NCBI GenBank assembly: GCA_019454045.1
Contig: SKCR01038871.1
Span: 124,001-188,000, forward strand
Direction: 5' to 3'
Source of the DNA: Zanthoxylum bungeanum
Taxonomy: Eukaryota; Streptophyta; Magnoliopsida; Sapindales; Rutaceae
DNA: 64,000 nt
The notes below the pieces were generated by a model. That model searched no databases. It was not told the origin of the DNA and saw only the letters and a program-made list of their open reading frames with translations. The position numbers were made by a program, and so were the translations under genes. Shown here one piece after another: positions 1 through 9,998 of the stretch (position 1 is the first letter of the stretch; each line of letters begins with the position of its first letter).

Positions 1-178
1 AAATAAAAGTGGAAAATATTTAACTAATCAATTTCCTAATCATTGGCTTGATTTAATTGGTTTAATCAAAGTGAGAGACAATGGAGATTAGTCACACCTA
101 ATTATACATATTTGGACAAATTGGATTAAGCCCACTTAAAAGTTGATTACAACTTTTATTAATTAAAAATTGCCTAAG
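1..178 (+). mobile_element. Left part of an interrupted LTR-like sequence
   Basis: This AT-rich sequence directly abuts the TSD (ctaag, 174-178) of the 9.8-kb element; its continuation is at 9985. Joined, the two sides read into a good TATA box at 9991-9998, as expected if the 9.8-kb element landed in the promoter part of another retrotransposon's LTR. The left boundary lies outside the window and no coding sequence is visible, so the identity is inferred. Confidence 0.4.
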
Positions 179-823
179 TGTGGGACACAGAAACTGAGCG
201 ACGCCGTTCCTAGGCTCGCGGCCTAGTTGGGAAGGATTACATAACATGGAGTCGCCACCCGGTGTGAACCGGGACAAAGATTTAAGGCCGCACTCACCCC
301 TCGCAAGGGAAGACCTCAAACCGTTGGGTTCGGAATGGTCCCTTACTTATGTCACTTGTAATGAAAGGATTCACGTAATAATTTAACTAAGCTTAAGTAA
401 CACTTATTTCCAATAGTATCATGCTTCTAAATTCTCATATGCAAAATAAAACTTATGTGTACGCTTTTACATATATCTCATATTTAAAATTGCATGCTTA
501 ACATATATCAAGATAGCAACGAACATACAAATTTACATATCACATTCAGGAAAACGCAAGCACACATATCGACCCTACAAGCACACATATGGGCACTTTT
601 CTAAGCGGTACGTGGAATTGTAGCCCAAGTACAGACCGCACTACCGTCCATTCGGAATCGGCTACGGAATTTACGTCTGGGTTTCCATCCGATATACCGC
701 AAGAAATAATACTCAAATGTTATCATGACATAAGCATACGAATTGTGACACATTTGCATAAGGAAGATCAACCAATAGGCAATTATGCATGAATATAATA
801 AGACAGACTCAGTTCAGTGTGTG

Positions 824-1088
824 CACGTTCGTGTAGCGTTCGTAAACGCGTTCGAACGGAAATGAAACAGAATGCTCACGTTCGAGTAGCGTTCGTAAAC
901 GCGTTCGAACGGAAATGAAACAGAATGCTCACGTTCGAGTAGCGTTCGTAAACGCGTTCGAACGGAAATGAGACAGAATGCTCACGTTCGAGTAGCGTTC
1001 GTAAACGCGTTCGAACGAAAATGAGACAGAAAGCTCACGTTCGTATGGCGTTTGTTAACGCGTTCGAACGGATACGAGACCTGACACA
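824..1088 (-). repeat. 53-bp tandem iterons with CGTTCGAACG palindromes (3' LTR)
   Basis: Five direct repeats of 53 bp start at 824, 877, 930, 983 and 1036, followed by a more diverged sixth around 1105-1145. Each unit carries the palindromes AACGCGTT and CGTTCGAACG. In element orientation the array lies downstream of the TATA box, so it would be transcribed in R/U5. Role unknown. Confidence 0.9.
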
Positions 1089-1196
1089 TAATAAGGCAAA
1101 AACACATGCGCGTTCGAGTTGTGTTCGTGAACGCGTTCGAATGGACACGGACCTGATGCATGAAATAGGATGCAATACATAAACAGAAAATAAAAG

Positions 1197-1732
1197 GGCG
1201 CGGCGAAGCACTGCCGTAAAGGTGACCTTTTGGGGCTCTTGATCTCTCAAAGAGAGGACCTTTAGACCAACATGCTAAGCCCATGCGCGTCACATCACAC
1301 ATACAAGAATAGAACCAATCATATCAACCAAGTATGCCCGATTGAACACATCTTACATCCAATCCGAACACACATCAACCGGCGCGGCAAAGCATCGTGG
1401 TAAAGGGCTTTTAGCCCCTCCCCATAGGGGATCTCACAACACACTTACTAAGCCCATGCGCTCGATTGACTTATACATACGAAAATAAAGATAACAATAT
1501 CAAACTAAGTATGCCCGATTGAACGTATCTCGCGTCCAACCGAACATACATCAACCGGCGCGGCGAAGTAGTGTCACGAAGGTGGCCTTTTTGGCTCTTT
1601 ATCTCCTAAATGGAGGGCCTTTGGACTAACTCACTAAGCCCATGCGCTTGGTTGAATCATGCATAACTAACGATATACATAATTTAAATGACGAGGAATA
1701 AATAAATGAAAGCAACACAAAACAAGAGAATG
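1197..1732 (-). repeat. Three diverged ~180-bp modules with a conserved hairpin (3' LTR)
   Basis: Modules start at 1197, 1381 and 1557 with GGCGCGGCRAAG. Each has a short inverted repeat that could form a stem-loop (for example AGCCCCTCCCCATAGGGG near 1412-1430) and ends with the shared phrase CTAAGCCCATGCGC. The spacing is about 180 bp and the modules are clearly diverged, so this is an old triplication inside the LTR. The same three modules are present in the copies at about 8204-8740 and 33028-33570. Confidence 0.75.
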
Positions 1733-2269
1733 TGCCGTTTACTCAAGCGGTACGTGGAGTTGTGGCCCGAGTACAGATCATATTACCGTCCATTCGGAAT
1801 CGGCTATGAAATTTATGTCCGGGTTTCCATCCGATATACCGCGAGAGTTGACACATCTCTCATTCATCCAATACCCACAACATATTACATCTCATAATTC
1901 ATGCATATTTATCTACTCAAAGACCACAACATGCATTCATAGACGACTCTCATGCGAATAGAATTCAATAAAAAATGAATATAAACTAATGAAAAGGTAC
2001 CCTCAGGTCTAACCTTTTAAATCACCTCTCGGATGTACGGTACACGATCGTCGGAAGGGTGGATGCTCCGCAACTCTCCCGGTTCACTGGTTCACTGTTC
2101 TCGTTCGTTGGCTTTACTGTTTTGCTTGCGGCTCGGACTCCGTTCTGCTCCTATTTCCTCTTTATCTTTTGCTTACTGTTTTTTGGTGTCTTCTTCCTGT
2201 AGTTTTTTATGTGTGTTGTGTATGAGTTAGAGACTAGCTAGCTAGGGTTGAGAAGGTTGGTGAAGGGTT

Positions 2270-2278
2270 CTTTTTATA
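2270..2278 (-). promoter_or_regulatory. TATA box of the 3' LTR
   Basis: The minus strand reads TATAAAAAG in a locally GC-richer context; the same site occurs in the other LTR at 9278-9286. It divides the LTR into a 0.7-kb U3 and about 2 kb of R/U5. Confidence 0.6.
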
Positions 2279-2968
2279 GGCAAAGGGTTAGGTTTGACAA
2301 GGAAAGGAATTTGATTTGGTTTGGTTAAGGGAAGTCAAGAGATTTGATTTGGTTTGGTTAAGGGAAGTCAAAGATTGAGGGGGGACAAATCTTGGCTAGA
2401 TAGGGAAGGTTGGATATTTGATTGGCTTGGATTAGGAATACAATATTTTAAGTTTGGGAATAATCTTATTAGATTGGGAATATAATTGGTTGATTGATTT
2501 TAATTAGGCATGATTATATTTTGATTTAGTGTGTGATTTGTTTAATTTAGGCATGATTTTAGTTTAAGTTGGTAATTGTTTATTTTATGTTTGGTATATG
2601 TTTTATTTAATCATTTAATTATTTTAGTTATTATCTTATTTAGTTAATGTTTTAATTAATATTTATTTATTTAAATTGGGATGTGTTTTATGGGCTTTGG
2701 GGGGCTAATTGGGCTGGATGTGAGGCTAGCAGCAAAACCAGAATTACCGACACCGTTCGAACGCTTACTCGAACGCGGCACGAACGCCCGCAATCCGTTT
2801 GACGTTCGAACGTAAACACGAACGTAGTACGAACGAAAACAGTGAACCTTGTTTATTCAGAATTTCCCCTTCCGATGTCCGTTTCCCGTGACCTCCGTGA
2901 CTTAAAAGGTAGTGTCTCCAAAATGAGACTCATCATAGGGTTTTATGCGTAAAAATGCAGTGCCTACA

Positions 2969-2983
2969 GTCGCCCCCACTTTG
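2969..2983 (-). other. Polypurine tract of the gag-only element
   Basis: On the minus strand a purine-rich stretch containing AAAGTGGGGGCGAC lies immediately before the 3' LTR, the place where plus-strand DNA synthesis is primed. This tract is characteristic of Tat/Ogre-group elements. Confidence 0.8.
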
Positions 2984-3184
2984 ATGGGACTTGTGTAATG
3001 TGCAACAGTGACAATCCTATCAAAGTTATGCAATGCATTTCTACTTACCTGGCTCGCCAGCTGCCACTTGACTTACCATGTGTTGAGTTGCTTTGATTTG
3101 GTGGTGAGGTGCTGCGACCCTTGGTTCATTCCCGAACCGTGCTTCCATTCTTGGAGTGCCATTCTCGGCCTGTTCCTTCCTGAA

Positions 3185-4235
3185 CTGTATTGAGATGAGG
3201 CTTTATTCCTCCCGAGCTTTATTCCCGAACTGTTAAGATGAGGCTTTATTCCTCCGAGCTTTATTCCCGAACTGCTGACTGTGTAGAGATAGGGCTTTAT
3301 TCCATGATTGTTTGGACTGTGGGCTTTATTCCCGAACTGTATTGAGATAAGGCTATATTCCCCTGTACTTTGTTCCCGAACTGTTGCGATGAGGCTTTAT
3401 TCCTCCCGAGCTTTATTCTCGAACTGTTGAGATGAGGCTTTATTCCTCCCGAGCTTTATTCCCGAACTGTTGAGATGAGGCTCTATTCCTCCCGAGCTTT
3501 ATTCCCGAACTATACCGACATGAGGCTTTCTTCCCCTTGAGCTTTGTTCTCAAACTCTACTGATATAAGGCTTTTATTCCCTTGGGCTTTGTTCCCGAAC
3601 TGTGTTGATATGAGGCTTTATTCCCCTGGGCTTTGTTCCCGAATTGTACTGATATGAGGCTTTATTCCTCTGGGCTTCGTTCCCGAACTGTACTGACATG
3701 AGGCTTTCTTCCCCTTGAGCTTTGTTCTCAAACTTATACTGATATAAGGCTTTTATTCCCTTGGGCTTTGTTCCCGAACTGTGTTGATATGAGGCTTTAT
3801 TCCCCTGGGCTTTGTTCCCGAACTGTACTGATATGAGGCTTTATTCCCCTGGGCTTTGTTCCCGAACTGTACTGACATGAGGCTTTCTTCCCCTTGAGCT
3901 TTGTTCTCAAACTTATACTGATATGAGGCTTTCTTCCCCTGGGCTTTGTTCCCGAACTGTGTTGATATGAGGCTTTATTCCCCTGGGCTTCGTTCCCGAA
4001 CTGTACTGACATGAGGCTTTCTTCCCCTTGAGCTTTGTTCTCAAACTTATACTGATATGAGGCTTTCTTCCCCTGGGCTTTGTTCCCTGACTGTGTTAAC
4101 TGTGGGCTTTGTCCCCGAACTGTACTGGATGTGGGCTTTCTTCCTGAATGATACTGATATGGGCTTCGCCCTCAGACTGATACTGATAGGGGCCTCGCCC
4201 CCAGACTGATACTGATATGGGCCTCGCCCTGGAAT
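3185..4235 (-). repeat. Minisatellite in the 3' untranslated region of the gag-only element
   Basis: About 20 imperfect direct repeats, mostly 45-62 bp, built on GAGGCTTTATTCCCCTGGG and TTTGTTCCCGAACTGTACTG on the plus strand. Some groups form longer repeats (3690-3800 versus 3860-3970). In element orientation they lie between gag and the 3' LTR. Minus-strand ORFs at 3797-4012 and 4047-4238 are translations of this array, with low-complexity peptides. Tat/Ogre elements are known for tandem repeats in this position, which can seed satellite DNA. Confidence 0.9.
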
Positions 4236-4773
4236 CATTACTTGAATCTGATACTGTGCTTTTTACCGTTTCTGATTAGCTTGTTCTTTGCCGCTTTTCT
4301 TATTCTTTAAAACCTGTGAACACAAAACAAACACAAAAGGATGCAAAATGTGTTACGTGTATGCATGCATGAATGTTCCTATCCCTTCGGGTTAGGTCTT
4401 CTGCCAATTCTCTTGGTGACTGCTCAGTCTTCCTTTCCTCAGGCAAGCCACCGCTTTAATCTGTCTACGCTGATCGGCTTGGTGAACTAATTCCCTTCCA
4501 AGTCTGATGCTCTCACTGCCCCCCCTGCTTGTTTATTCGAGGATTCCCCGTGTTCTGAGTATCATATTACCAAGATTGAACACACTCATGTTGCAAGTTT
4601 GAAAGTAATAGTCTTAGGCAGATAAATGAAATGATCGCCTTTATTATTGCTGAGGAAACGTTCGAATAGGTAAACAAAATCAATGTCTTTATTAAAAGTG
4701 CAAGATAAACTAGGAGAAACAACAGTGTCTTCTTCTTCAGCCCATGGTTTTTCACCATTGTTATCCCTTATTC
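4236..4773 (-). other. Spacer between gag and the minisatellite
   Basis: Non-coding part of the element where pol would be expected to begin. No protease DTG-type motif or reverse-transcriptase motif is visible in any frame. A 63-aa minus ORF (4567-4758) has no recognisable domain. It looks like residual untranslated sequence left after pol was lost. Confidence 0.5.
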
Positions 4774-6045
4774 CTATGAAGCTGAGTGGTTGAGAGTTTG
4801 GAGGACAAGAGTTTCGGGTAGGCCAGAGTTGATCATGTAGTTGGTCAGGGGATTTCTGTGTGCGTTGGGTTGTTCTTTCTCTGGGTCGGGTATTGTATGG
4901 GCATCGATGAGGTTTTGGATTTCATGTCTGAGGCGGGCGCAGTTGTCGGTGTCATGGCCTTTTTCTTGGTGGAAGTGACAGTATAAGTTTAAGTTCATGT
5001 GAGGTGGCACAGGATTTGGAATGGGCCTAGGTTCCAAAGGTTTTAAGAGTCCATGTGCCTTCAGCTTTTCGAATACCTTTGAAAGAGGCTTACCAAGGTT
5101 AGAAAATCGTCTGTTCTTAATGGCAGTGACTTCAGCAGTAGCAGGCATAGTCCCTGAATGTCCCCCAATGGGCTTCCTGTTTAGACCATAGAATTTTCTA
5201 TTCTCGGCCTCTTCTTCCTCAATATCCATGACAGTTTCCCTCAACTGCCGAAAGTCTGCAATCATGGAGGTCATTCTCCTCAGTTTGCCATAAATAGAGG
5301 GCTTGGTGCCCTTGATGATCATTTTGATCTGGTCCTTTTCTGAGGGCCGGGTCTGCATCTTCAGAAGCTGGCTCCTCCAGCGGTCCACATACTCTTTGAA
5401 GCTCTCCTCCGGCTTCTGCTTAGTGTTCTCCAAATCTCGAAGTGACAAATCAATCTCCAAGTCTGTAACATACTGCTTCAGAAAAGCATCAGCTAGTTCC
5501 TTCCAATCTTCCTTAACCTTCTTCTCAAGGCTATGATACCAAACCACAGGTGCCCCCTCGAGTGACATCCCAAACATCTTTTGGACTTGGCGCTGAGACA
5601 GGCCAACTGAACTCATAACAGACACATACTGACGGAGATGCACCCTCGGATCTCCATTCCCATTGAACTTAGCCAAATCCGGCATCTTAAACTGCGCTGG
5701 CAACTGCTCCTCAAACTTCATTGTCTCATAGTCTAGCAAATCTTCATTCTTACCCCTCATCTTGCGGGTAACGGATTCAACCTGATCCCTGAGTTTCTGT
5801 ATCTCGGCCTGAGACCCAATCACTCTGTCTGTTGCATACTCTGCATTATCATCATCAAAAGCGGGGATATCATCCCCCAACCCATTCGGAGGCTTCTCGC
5901 GCCTTACATTCTCTGAATTCTCCCCAGCACGGGGCACAGCCATATTTGTCATGGCAGCAGTCAAGGCTTGCAACTGTTCGGTAATCTTGGCGAAGCCACT
6001 TTCCAACTGATCTATCCGGGATACCTCAGTATCTGATTCACTCAT
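4774..6045 (-). CDS. gag: Gag polyprotein of the gag-only LTR element
   Basis: Uninterrupted 423-aa ORF starting MSESDTEVSR. Residues 10-110 are charged and partly coiled-coil-like. The retrotransposon Gag domain lies at about 120-235 and contains FNGNGDPRVHL, GAPVVWY and ESFKEYVDRW. Near the C-terminus a Cys/His motif (C356, H357, H359, H364, C369) occupies the place of a zinc knuckle, but it is not the canonical CCHC. Gag packages the RNA into cytoplasmic particles. In autonomous Tat/Ogre elements Gag is followed by Pol; here a stop follows and no pol exists. Intact coding with no internal stop fits a young element or selection on Gag. The start is the first ATG after a long leader, with no better upstream in-frame ATG. 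Confidence 0.88.
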   Translation of the reverse strand: MSESDTEVSRIDQLESGFAKITEQLQALTAAMTNMAVPRAGENSENVRREKPPNGLGDDIPAFDDDNAEYATDRVIGSQAEIQKLRDQVESVTRKMRGKNEDLLDYETMKFEEQLPAQFKMPDLAKFNGNGDPRVHLRQYVSVMSSVGLSQRQVQKMFGMSLEGAPVVWYHSLEKKVKEDWKELADAFLKQYVTDLEIDLSLRDLENTKQKPEESFKEYVDRWRSQLLKMQTRPSEKDQIKMIIKGTKPSIYGKLRRMTSMIADFRQLRETVMDIEEEEAENRKFYGLNRKPIGGHSGTMPATAEVTAIKNRRFSNLGKPLSKVFEKLKAHGLLKPLEPRPIPNPVPPHMNLNLYCHFHQEKGHDTDNCARLRHEIQNLIDAHTIPDPEKEQPNAHRNPLTNYMINSGLPETLVLQTLNHSAS

Positions 6046-7163
6046 GTCTGTTCTCGGTATTTTGGTGAGTCTTCCCTTTTTTTCTAACCCAACGGGAATC
6101 TATGATGGCTTTCAGAACACAAGGGTTAACATGATGTATGTATGCATGATGTGCATATATTAAATCAAATAAAATTCTCAAACAAATCGGCCTATTATCA
6201 TTTTAGAAGTTTTTGGGACAACTGTCATAAGAGTGAACCCGTCCCAGTTTAAATGGCCTAACGAGTTCATGTCTTATGGCAAAGAGCCCAACTAAATCCA
6301 AATGATAAAATTCCGAACACAATCATAAAATGGCCCATTGTTATTTAGAAACCTTTTGGCCCAATCGTCATAAGATGTGTTCTTGTCCCAGTTTAAATGG
6401 CCCAACAAGCCCATATCCCATGATAAGTGGTCCAAATGGATCCAAACAACGATGTTCTCAAACACAAGCAAGATGATGCAAACATGACATAATAATTTTT
6501 ACAAAGTGGCCCATCAATATTTCAGAAGCTTTTGGCCTAATAGTCATACGGTGCGAACTTGCCCCAGTTTAAATGGCCCAGCAAGCCCGCATTTCTGACA
6601 ATAGTCCAACTGCATCCAAATGAGGATGGTCCACAAGCACATACTCAAGGAAATAATTGCTACTTTAGCCAACCCGGTCTATAGGTGGGTTAGTAAGAGT
6701 ATAGACAAAGGCTCTCACCGGCGAAGGATGGCCCACAACTAGGTCTCCCCACTCAAGGGTTCGAGCAACCAAGTGAGCGCACCCTTTTTTTATACACTAA
6801 GGTACGTGCCAATGAGCTATGGTGTGTGACGGACTGTCAAATGGATTTCCCGTTGTAGATCCCCCAGAGGGAAGGTGGAGCGAGGCTCACTTAAATACCC
6901 AAGCCTCTTAGGCTCTTATCGCTTGTTGTCAGGAATAAACAACGAGTCCTCCAAATTAGTCCACCACAATAGGCTACAAGTAGATGGCTATCTAGGTGCC
7001 TTCACAGCTTTTCCTTCTAGAAAGGTAGTGAATGAAGGAAGACCAAAACCATTACCTAGCCCAAAAATGCCTTTAATTAAACCCTTACTTTATCCACTAT
7101 AGACACGGTCAATTAAAACACAAATCCAAACATCACAAGTCAATATTTCGGGGCCAAATCTCT
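6046..7163 (-). repeat. Gag leader with three ~140-177-bp repeats
   Basis: The leader between PBS and gag contains three diverged direct repeats starting near 6189, 6329 and 6505; each includes GGCCC/GGCCT, an AGAAG.TTTTTGG segment and CCCAGTTTAAATGGCC. The part at 6621-7163 is unique and has only short ORFs (one of 75 aa on plus), which I do not support as genes. A packaging or translation signal could be here, but nothing specific is recognised. Confidence 0.7.
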
Positions 7164-7183
7164 TATCCCCGGTGGAGTCGCCA
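7164..7183 (-). other. Primer-binding site, tRNA-Arg(ACG) type
   Basis: The minus strand reads TGGCGACTCCACCGGGGATA three bases inside the 5' LTR. From memory the plant tRNA-Arg(ACG) 3' end is ATCCCCAGTGGAGTCG plus CCA, which pairs with one mismatch. Arg primers are known in the Tat/Ogre group, whereas most Copia elements use initiator Met. Confidence 0.75.
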
Positions 7184-7828
7184 GACTGTGGGACACAGAA
7201 ACTGGGCGACGCTGTTCTAGGCTCGCGGCCTAGTTGGGAAGGATTACATAACATGGAGTCGCCACCCGGTGTGAACCGGGACAAAGATTTAAGGCCGCAC
7301 TCACCCCTCGCAAGGGAAGACCTCAAACCGTTGGTTCGGAATGGTCCCTTACTTATGTCACTTGTAATGAAAGGATTCACGTAATAATTTAACTAAGCTT
7401 AAGTAACACTTATTTCCAATAGTATCATGCTTCTAAATTCTCATATGCAAAATAAAACTTATGTGTACGCTTTTACATATATCTCATATTTAAAATTGCA
7501 TGCTTAACATATATCAAGATAGCAACGAACATACAAATTTACATATCACATTCAGGAAAACGCAAGCACACATATCGACCCTACAAGCACACATATGGGC
7601 ACTTTTCAAGCGGTACGTGGAATTGTAGCCCAAGTACAGACCGCACTACCGTCCATTCGGAATCGGCTACGGAATTTACGTCTGGGTTTCCATCCGATAT
7701 ACCGCAAGAAATAATACTCAAATGTTATCATGACATAAGCATACGAATTGTGACACATTTGCATAAGGAAGATCAACCAATAGGCAATTATGCATGAATA
7801 TAATAAGACAGACTCAGTTCAGTGTGTG

Positions 7829-8093
7829 CACGTTCGTGTAGCGTTCGTAAACGCGTTCGAACGGAAATGAAACAGAATGCTCACGTTCGAGTAGCGTTCG
7901 TAAACGCGTTCGAACGGAAATGAAACAGAATGCTCACGTTCGAGTAGCGTTCGTAAACGCGTTCGAACGGAAATGAGACAGAATGCTCACGTTCGAGTAG
8001 CGTTCGTAAACGCGTTCGAACGAAAATGAGACAGAAAGCTCACGTTCGTATGGCGTTTGTTAACGCGTTCGAACGGATACGAGACCTGACACA
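7829..8093 (-). repeat. 53-bp tandem iterons (5' LTR)
   Basis: Same array as in the left LTR: five 53-bp units starting at 7829, 7882, 7935, 7988 and 8041, with the same palindromic core. Equal copy number in both LTRs fits recent joint replication. Confidence 0.9.
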
Positions 8094-9277
8094 TAATAAG
8101 GCAAAAACACATGCGCGTTCGAGTTGCGTTCGTGAACGCGTTCGAACGGACACGGACCTGATGCATGAAATAGGATGCAATACATAAACAGAAAAAAAAA
8201 GGGCGCGGCGAAGCACTGCCGTAAAGGTGACCTTTTGGGGCTCTTGATCTCTCAAAGAGAGGACCTTTAGACCAACATGCTAAGCCCATGCGCGTCACAC
8301 ATCACACATACAAGAATAGAACCAATCATATCAACCAAGTATGCCCGATTGAACACATCTTACATCCAATCCGAACACACATCAACCGGCGCGGCAAAGC
8401 ATCGTGGTAAAGGGCTTTTAGCCCCTCCCCATAGGGGATCTCACAACACACTTACTAAGCCCATGCGCTCGATTGACTTATACATACGAAAATAAAGATA
8501 ACAATATCAAACTAAGTATGCCCGATTGAACGTATCTCGCGTCCAACCGAACATACATCAACCGGCGCGGCGAAGTAGTGTCACGAAGGTGGCCTTTTTG
8601 GCTCTTTATCTCCTAAATGGAGGGCCTTTGGACTAACTCACTAAGCCCATGCGCTTGGTTGAATCATGCATAACTAACGATATACATAATTTAAATGACG
8701 AGGAATAAATAAATGAAAGCAACACAAAACAAGAGAATGTGCCGTTTACTCAAGCGGTACGTGGAGTTGTGGCCCGAGTACAGATCATATTACCGTCCAT
8801 TCGGAATCGGCTATGAAATTTATGTCCGGGTTTCCATCCGATATACCGCGAGAGTTGACACATCTCTCATTCATCCAATACCCACAACATATTACATCTC
8901 ATAATTCATGCATATTTATCTACTCAAAGACCACAACATGCATTCATAGACGACTCTCATGCGAATAGAATTCAATAAAAAATGAATATAAACTAATGAA
9001 AAGGTACCCTCAGGTCTAACCTTTTAAATCACCTCTCGGATGTACGGTACACGATCGTCGGAAGGGTGGATGCTCCGCAACTCTCCCGGTTCACTGGTTC
9101 ACTGTTCTCGTTCGTTGGCTTTACTGTTTTGCTTGCGGCTCGGACTCCGTTCTGCTCCTATTTCCTCTTTATCTTTTGCTTACTGTTTTTTGGTGTCTTC
9201 TTCTTCCTGTAGTTTTTATGTGTGTTGTGTATGAGTTAGAGACTAGCTAGCTAGGGTTGAGAAGGTTGGTGAAGGTT

Positions 9278-9286
9278 CTTTTTATA
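9278..9286 (-). promoter_or_regulatory. TATA box of the 5' LTR (promoter of the gag-only element)
   Basis: Minus-strand TATAAAAAG about 2.1 kb upstream of the PBS in element orientation. It is the expected promoter of the genomic RNA; assignment is by sequence and position only. Confidence 0.6.
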
Positions 9287-9990
9287 GGCAAAGGGTTAGG
9301 TTTGACAAGGAAAGGAATTTGATTTGGTTTGGTTAAGGGAAGTCAAGAGATTTGATTTGGTTTGGTTAAGGGAAGTCAAAGATTGAGGGGGGACAAATCT
9401 TGGCTAGATAGGGAAGGTTGGATATTTGATTGGCTTGGATTAGGAATACAATATTTTAAGTTTGGGAATAATCTTATTAGATTGGGAATATAATTGGTTG
9501 ATTGATTTTAATTAGGCATGATTATATTTTGATTTAGTGTGTGATTTGTTTAATTTAGGCATGATTTTAGTTTAAGTTGTTGGTAATTGTTTATTTTATG
9601 TTTGGTATATGTTTTATTTAATCATTTAATTATTTTAGTTATTATCTTATTTAGTTAATGTTTTAATTAAATTTATTTATTTAAATTGGGATGTGTTTTA
9701 TGGGCTTTGGGGGGCTAATTGGGCTGGATGTGAGGCTAGCAGCAAAACCAGAATTACCGACACACGTTCGAACGCTTACTCGAACGCGGCACGAACGCCC
9801 GCAATCCGTTTGACGTTCGAACGTAAACACGAACGTAGCACGAACGAAAACAGTGAACCTTGTTTATTCAGAATTTCCCCTTCCGATGTCCGTTTCCCGT
9901 GACCTCCGTGACTTAAAAGGTAGTGTCTCCAAAATGAGACTCATCATAGGGTTTTATGCGTAAAAATGCAGTGCCTACACTAAGTTTTGC

Positions 9991-9998
9991 TATAAATA
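9991..9998 (+). promoter_or_regulatory. TATA box of the interrupted LTR
   Basis: TATAAATA just right of the TSD of the 9.8-kb element. The insertion separates it from its upstream sequence (1-178), so the promoter is probably disrupted. Confidence 0.45.

Larger units (their letters stand above)
179..2968 (-). repeat. 3' LTR of the gag-only element (left in the window)
   Basis: It begins TGTGGGACACAG and ends GCAGTGCCTACA on the plus strand. Contents in plus order: a 53-bp iteron block (824-1088), three related modules (from 1197, 1381 and 1557), a roughly 100-bp direct repeat at about 605-705 and 1748-1842, a minus-strand TATA box (2270-2278), and a CGAACG-rich cluster at 2754-2840. In element orientation U3 is about 2279-2968, so R plus U5 is roughly 2 kb, which is unusually long. 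Short ORFs within it (for example 982-1302 and 1706-1897) are translations of repeats and are not supported as genes. Confidence 0.92.
179..9979 (-). mobile_element. Non-autonomous, gag-only Ty3-type (Tat/Ogre-like) LTR retrotransposon
   Basis: Complete element with 2.79-kb LTRs (179-2968 and 7187-9979), ends TG..CA, and a perfect 5-bp TSD ctaag at 174-178 and 9980-9984. Orientation is minus: the PBS lies next to the right-hand LTR, the polypurine tract next to the left-hand LTR, and the gag ORF reads leftwards. The PBS matches the 3' end of plant tRNA-Arg(ACG), recalled from memory, with one mismatch, and the PPT is of the AAAGTGGGGGC type; both are typical of the Tat/Ogre group. The 4.2-kb interior holds gag, a minisatellite and leader repeats. 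No protease, reverse transcriptase, RNase H or integrase is seen in any frame, so mobility would need enzymes supplied in trans. The two LTRs differ at few positions, indicating a recent insertion. A third LTR copy stands alone at 32063-34788. Confidence 0.9.
7187..9979 (-). repeat. 5' LTR of the gag-only element (right in the window)
   Basis: This 2793-bp copy is nearly identical to 179-2968, with scattered single-base and short indel differences (for example near 7204-7214 and 9766). It carries the same internal modules, five 53-bp iterons (7829-8093) and a minus-strand TATA box (9278-9286). As the 5' LTR in element orientation it would supply the promoter; transcription would run leftwards over the PBS at 7164-7183 into gag. 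Confidence 0.92.

Noticed and set aside
824..1140. Regular 53-bp repeats that resemble a CRISPR-like array
   Set aside because: The units are contiguous without unique spacers and lie inside a plant LTR present three times; they are ordinary tandem repeats.
982..1302. 106-aa minus-strand ORF, also present at 7987-8298 and partly at 32866-33132
   Set aside because: It lies across LTR iterons and modules, start and length vary among LTR copies, and it contains no domain.
3797..4238. Minus-strand ORFs of 71 and 63 aa
   Set aside because: They translate the minisatellite; the peptides are repetitive and neighbouring units break the frame.
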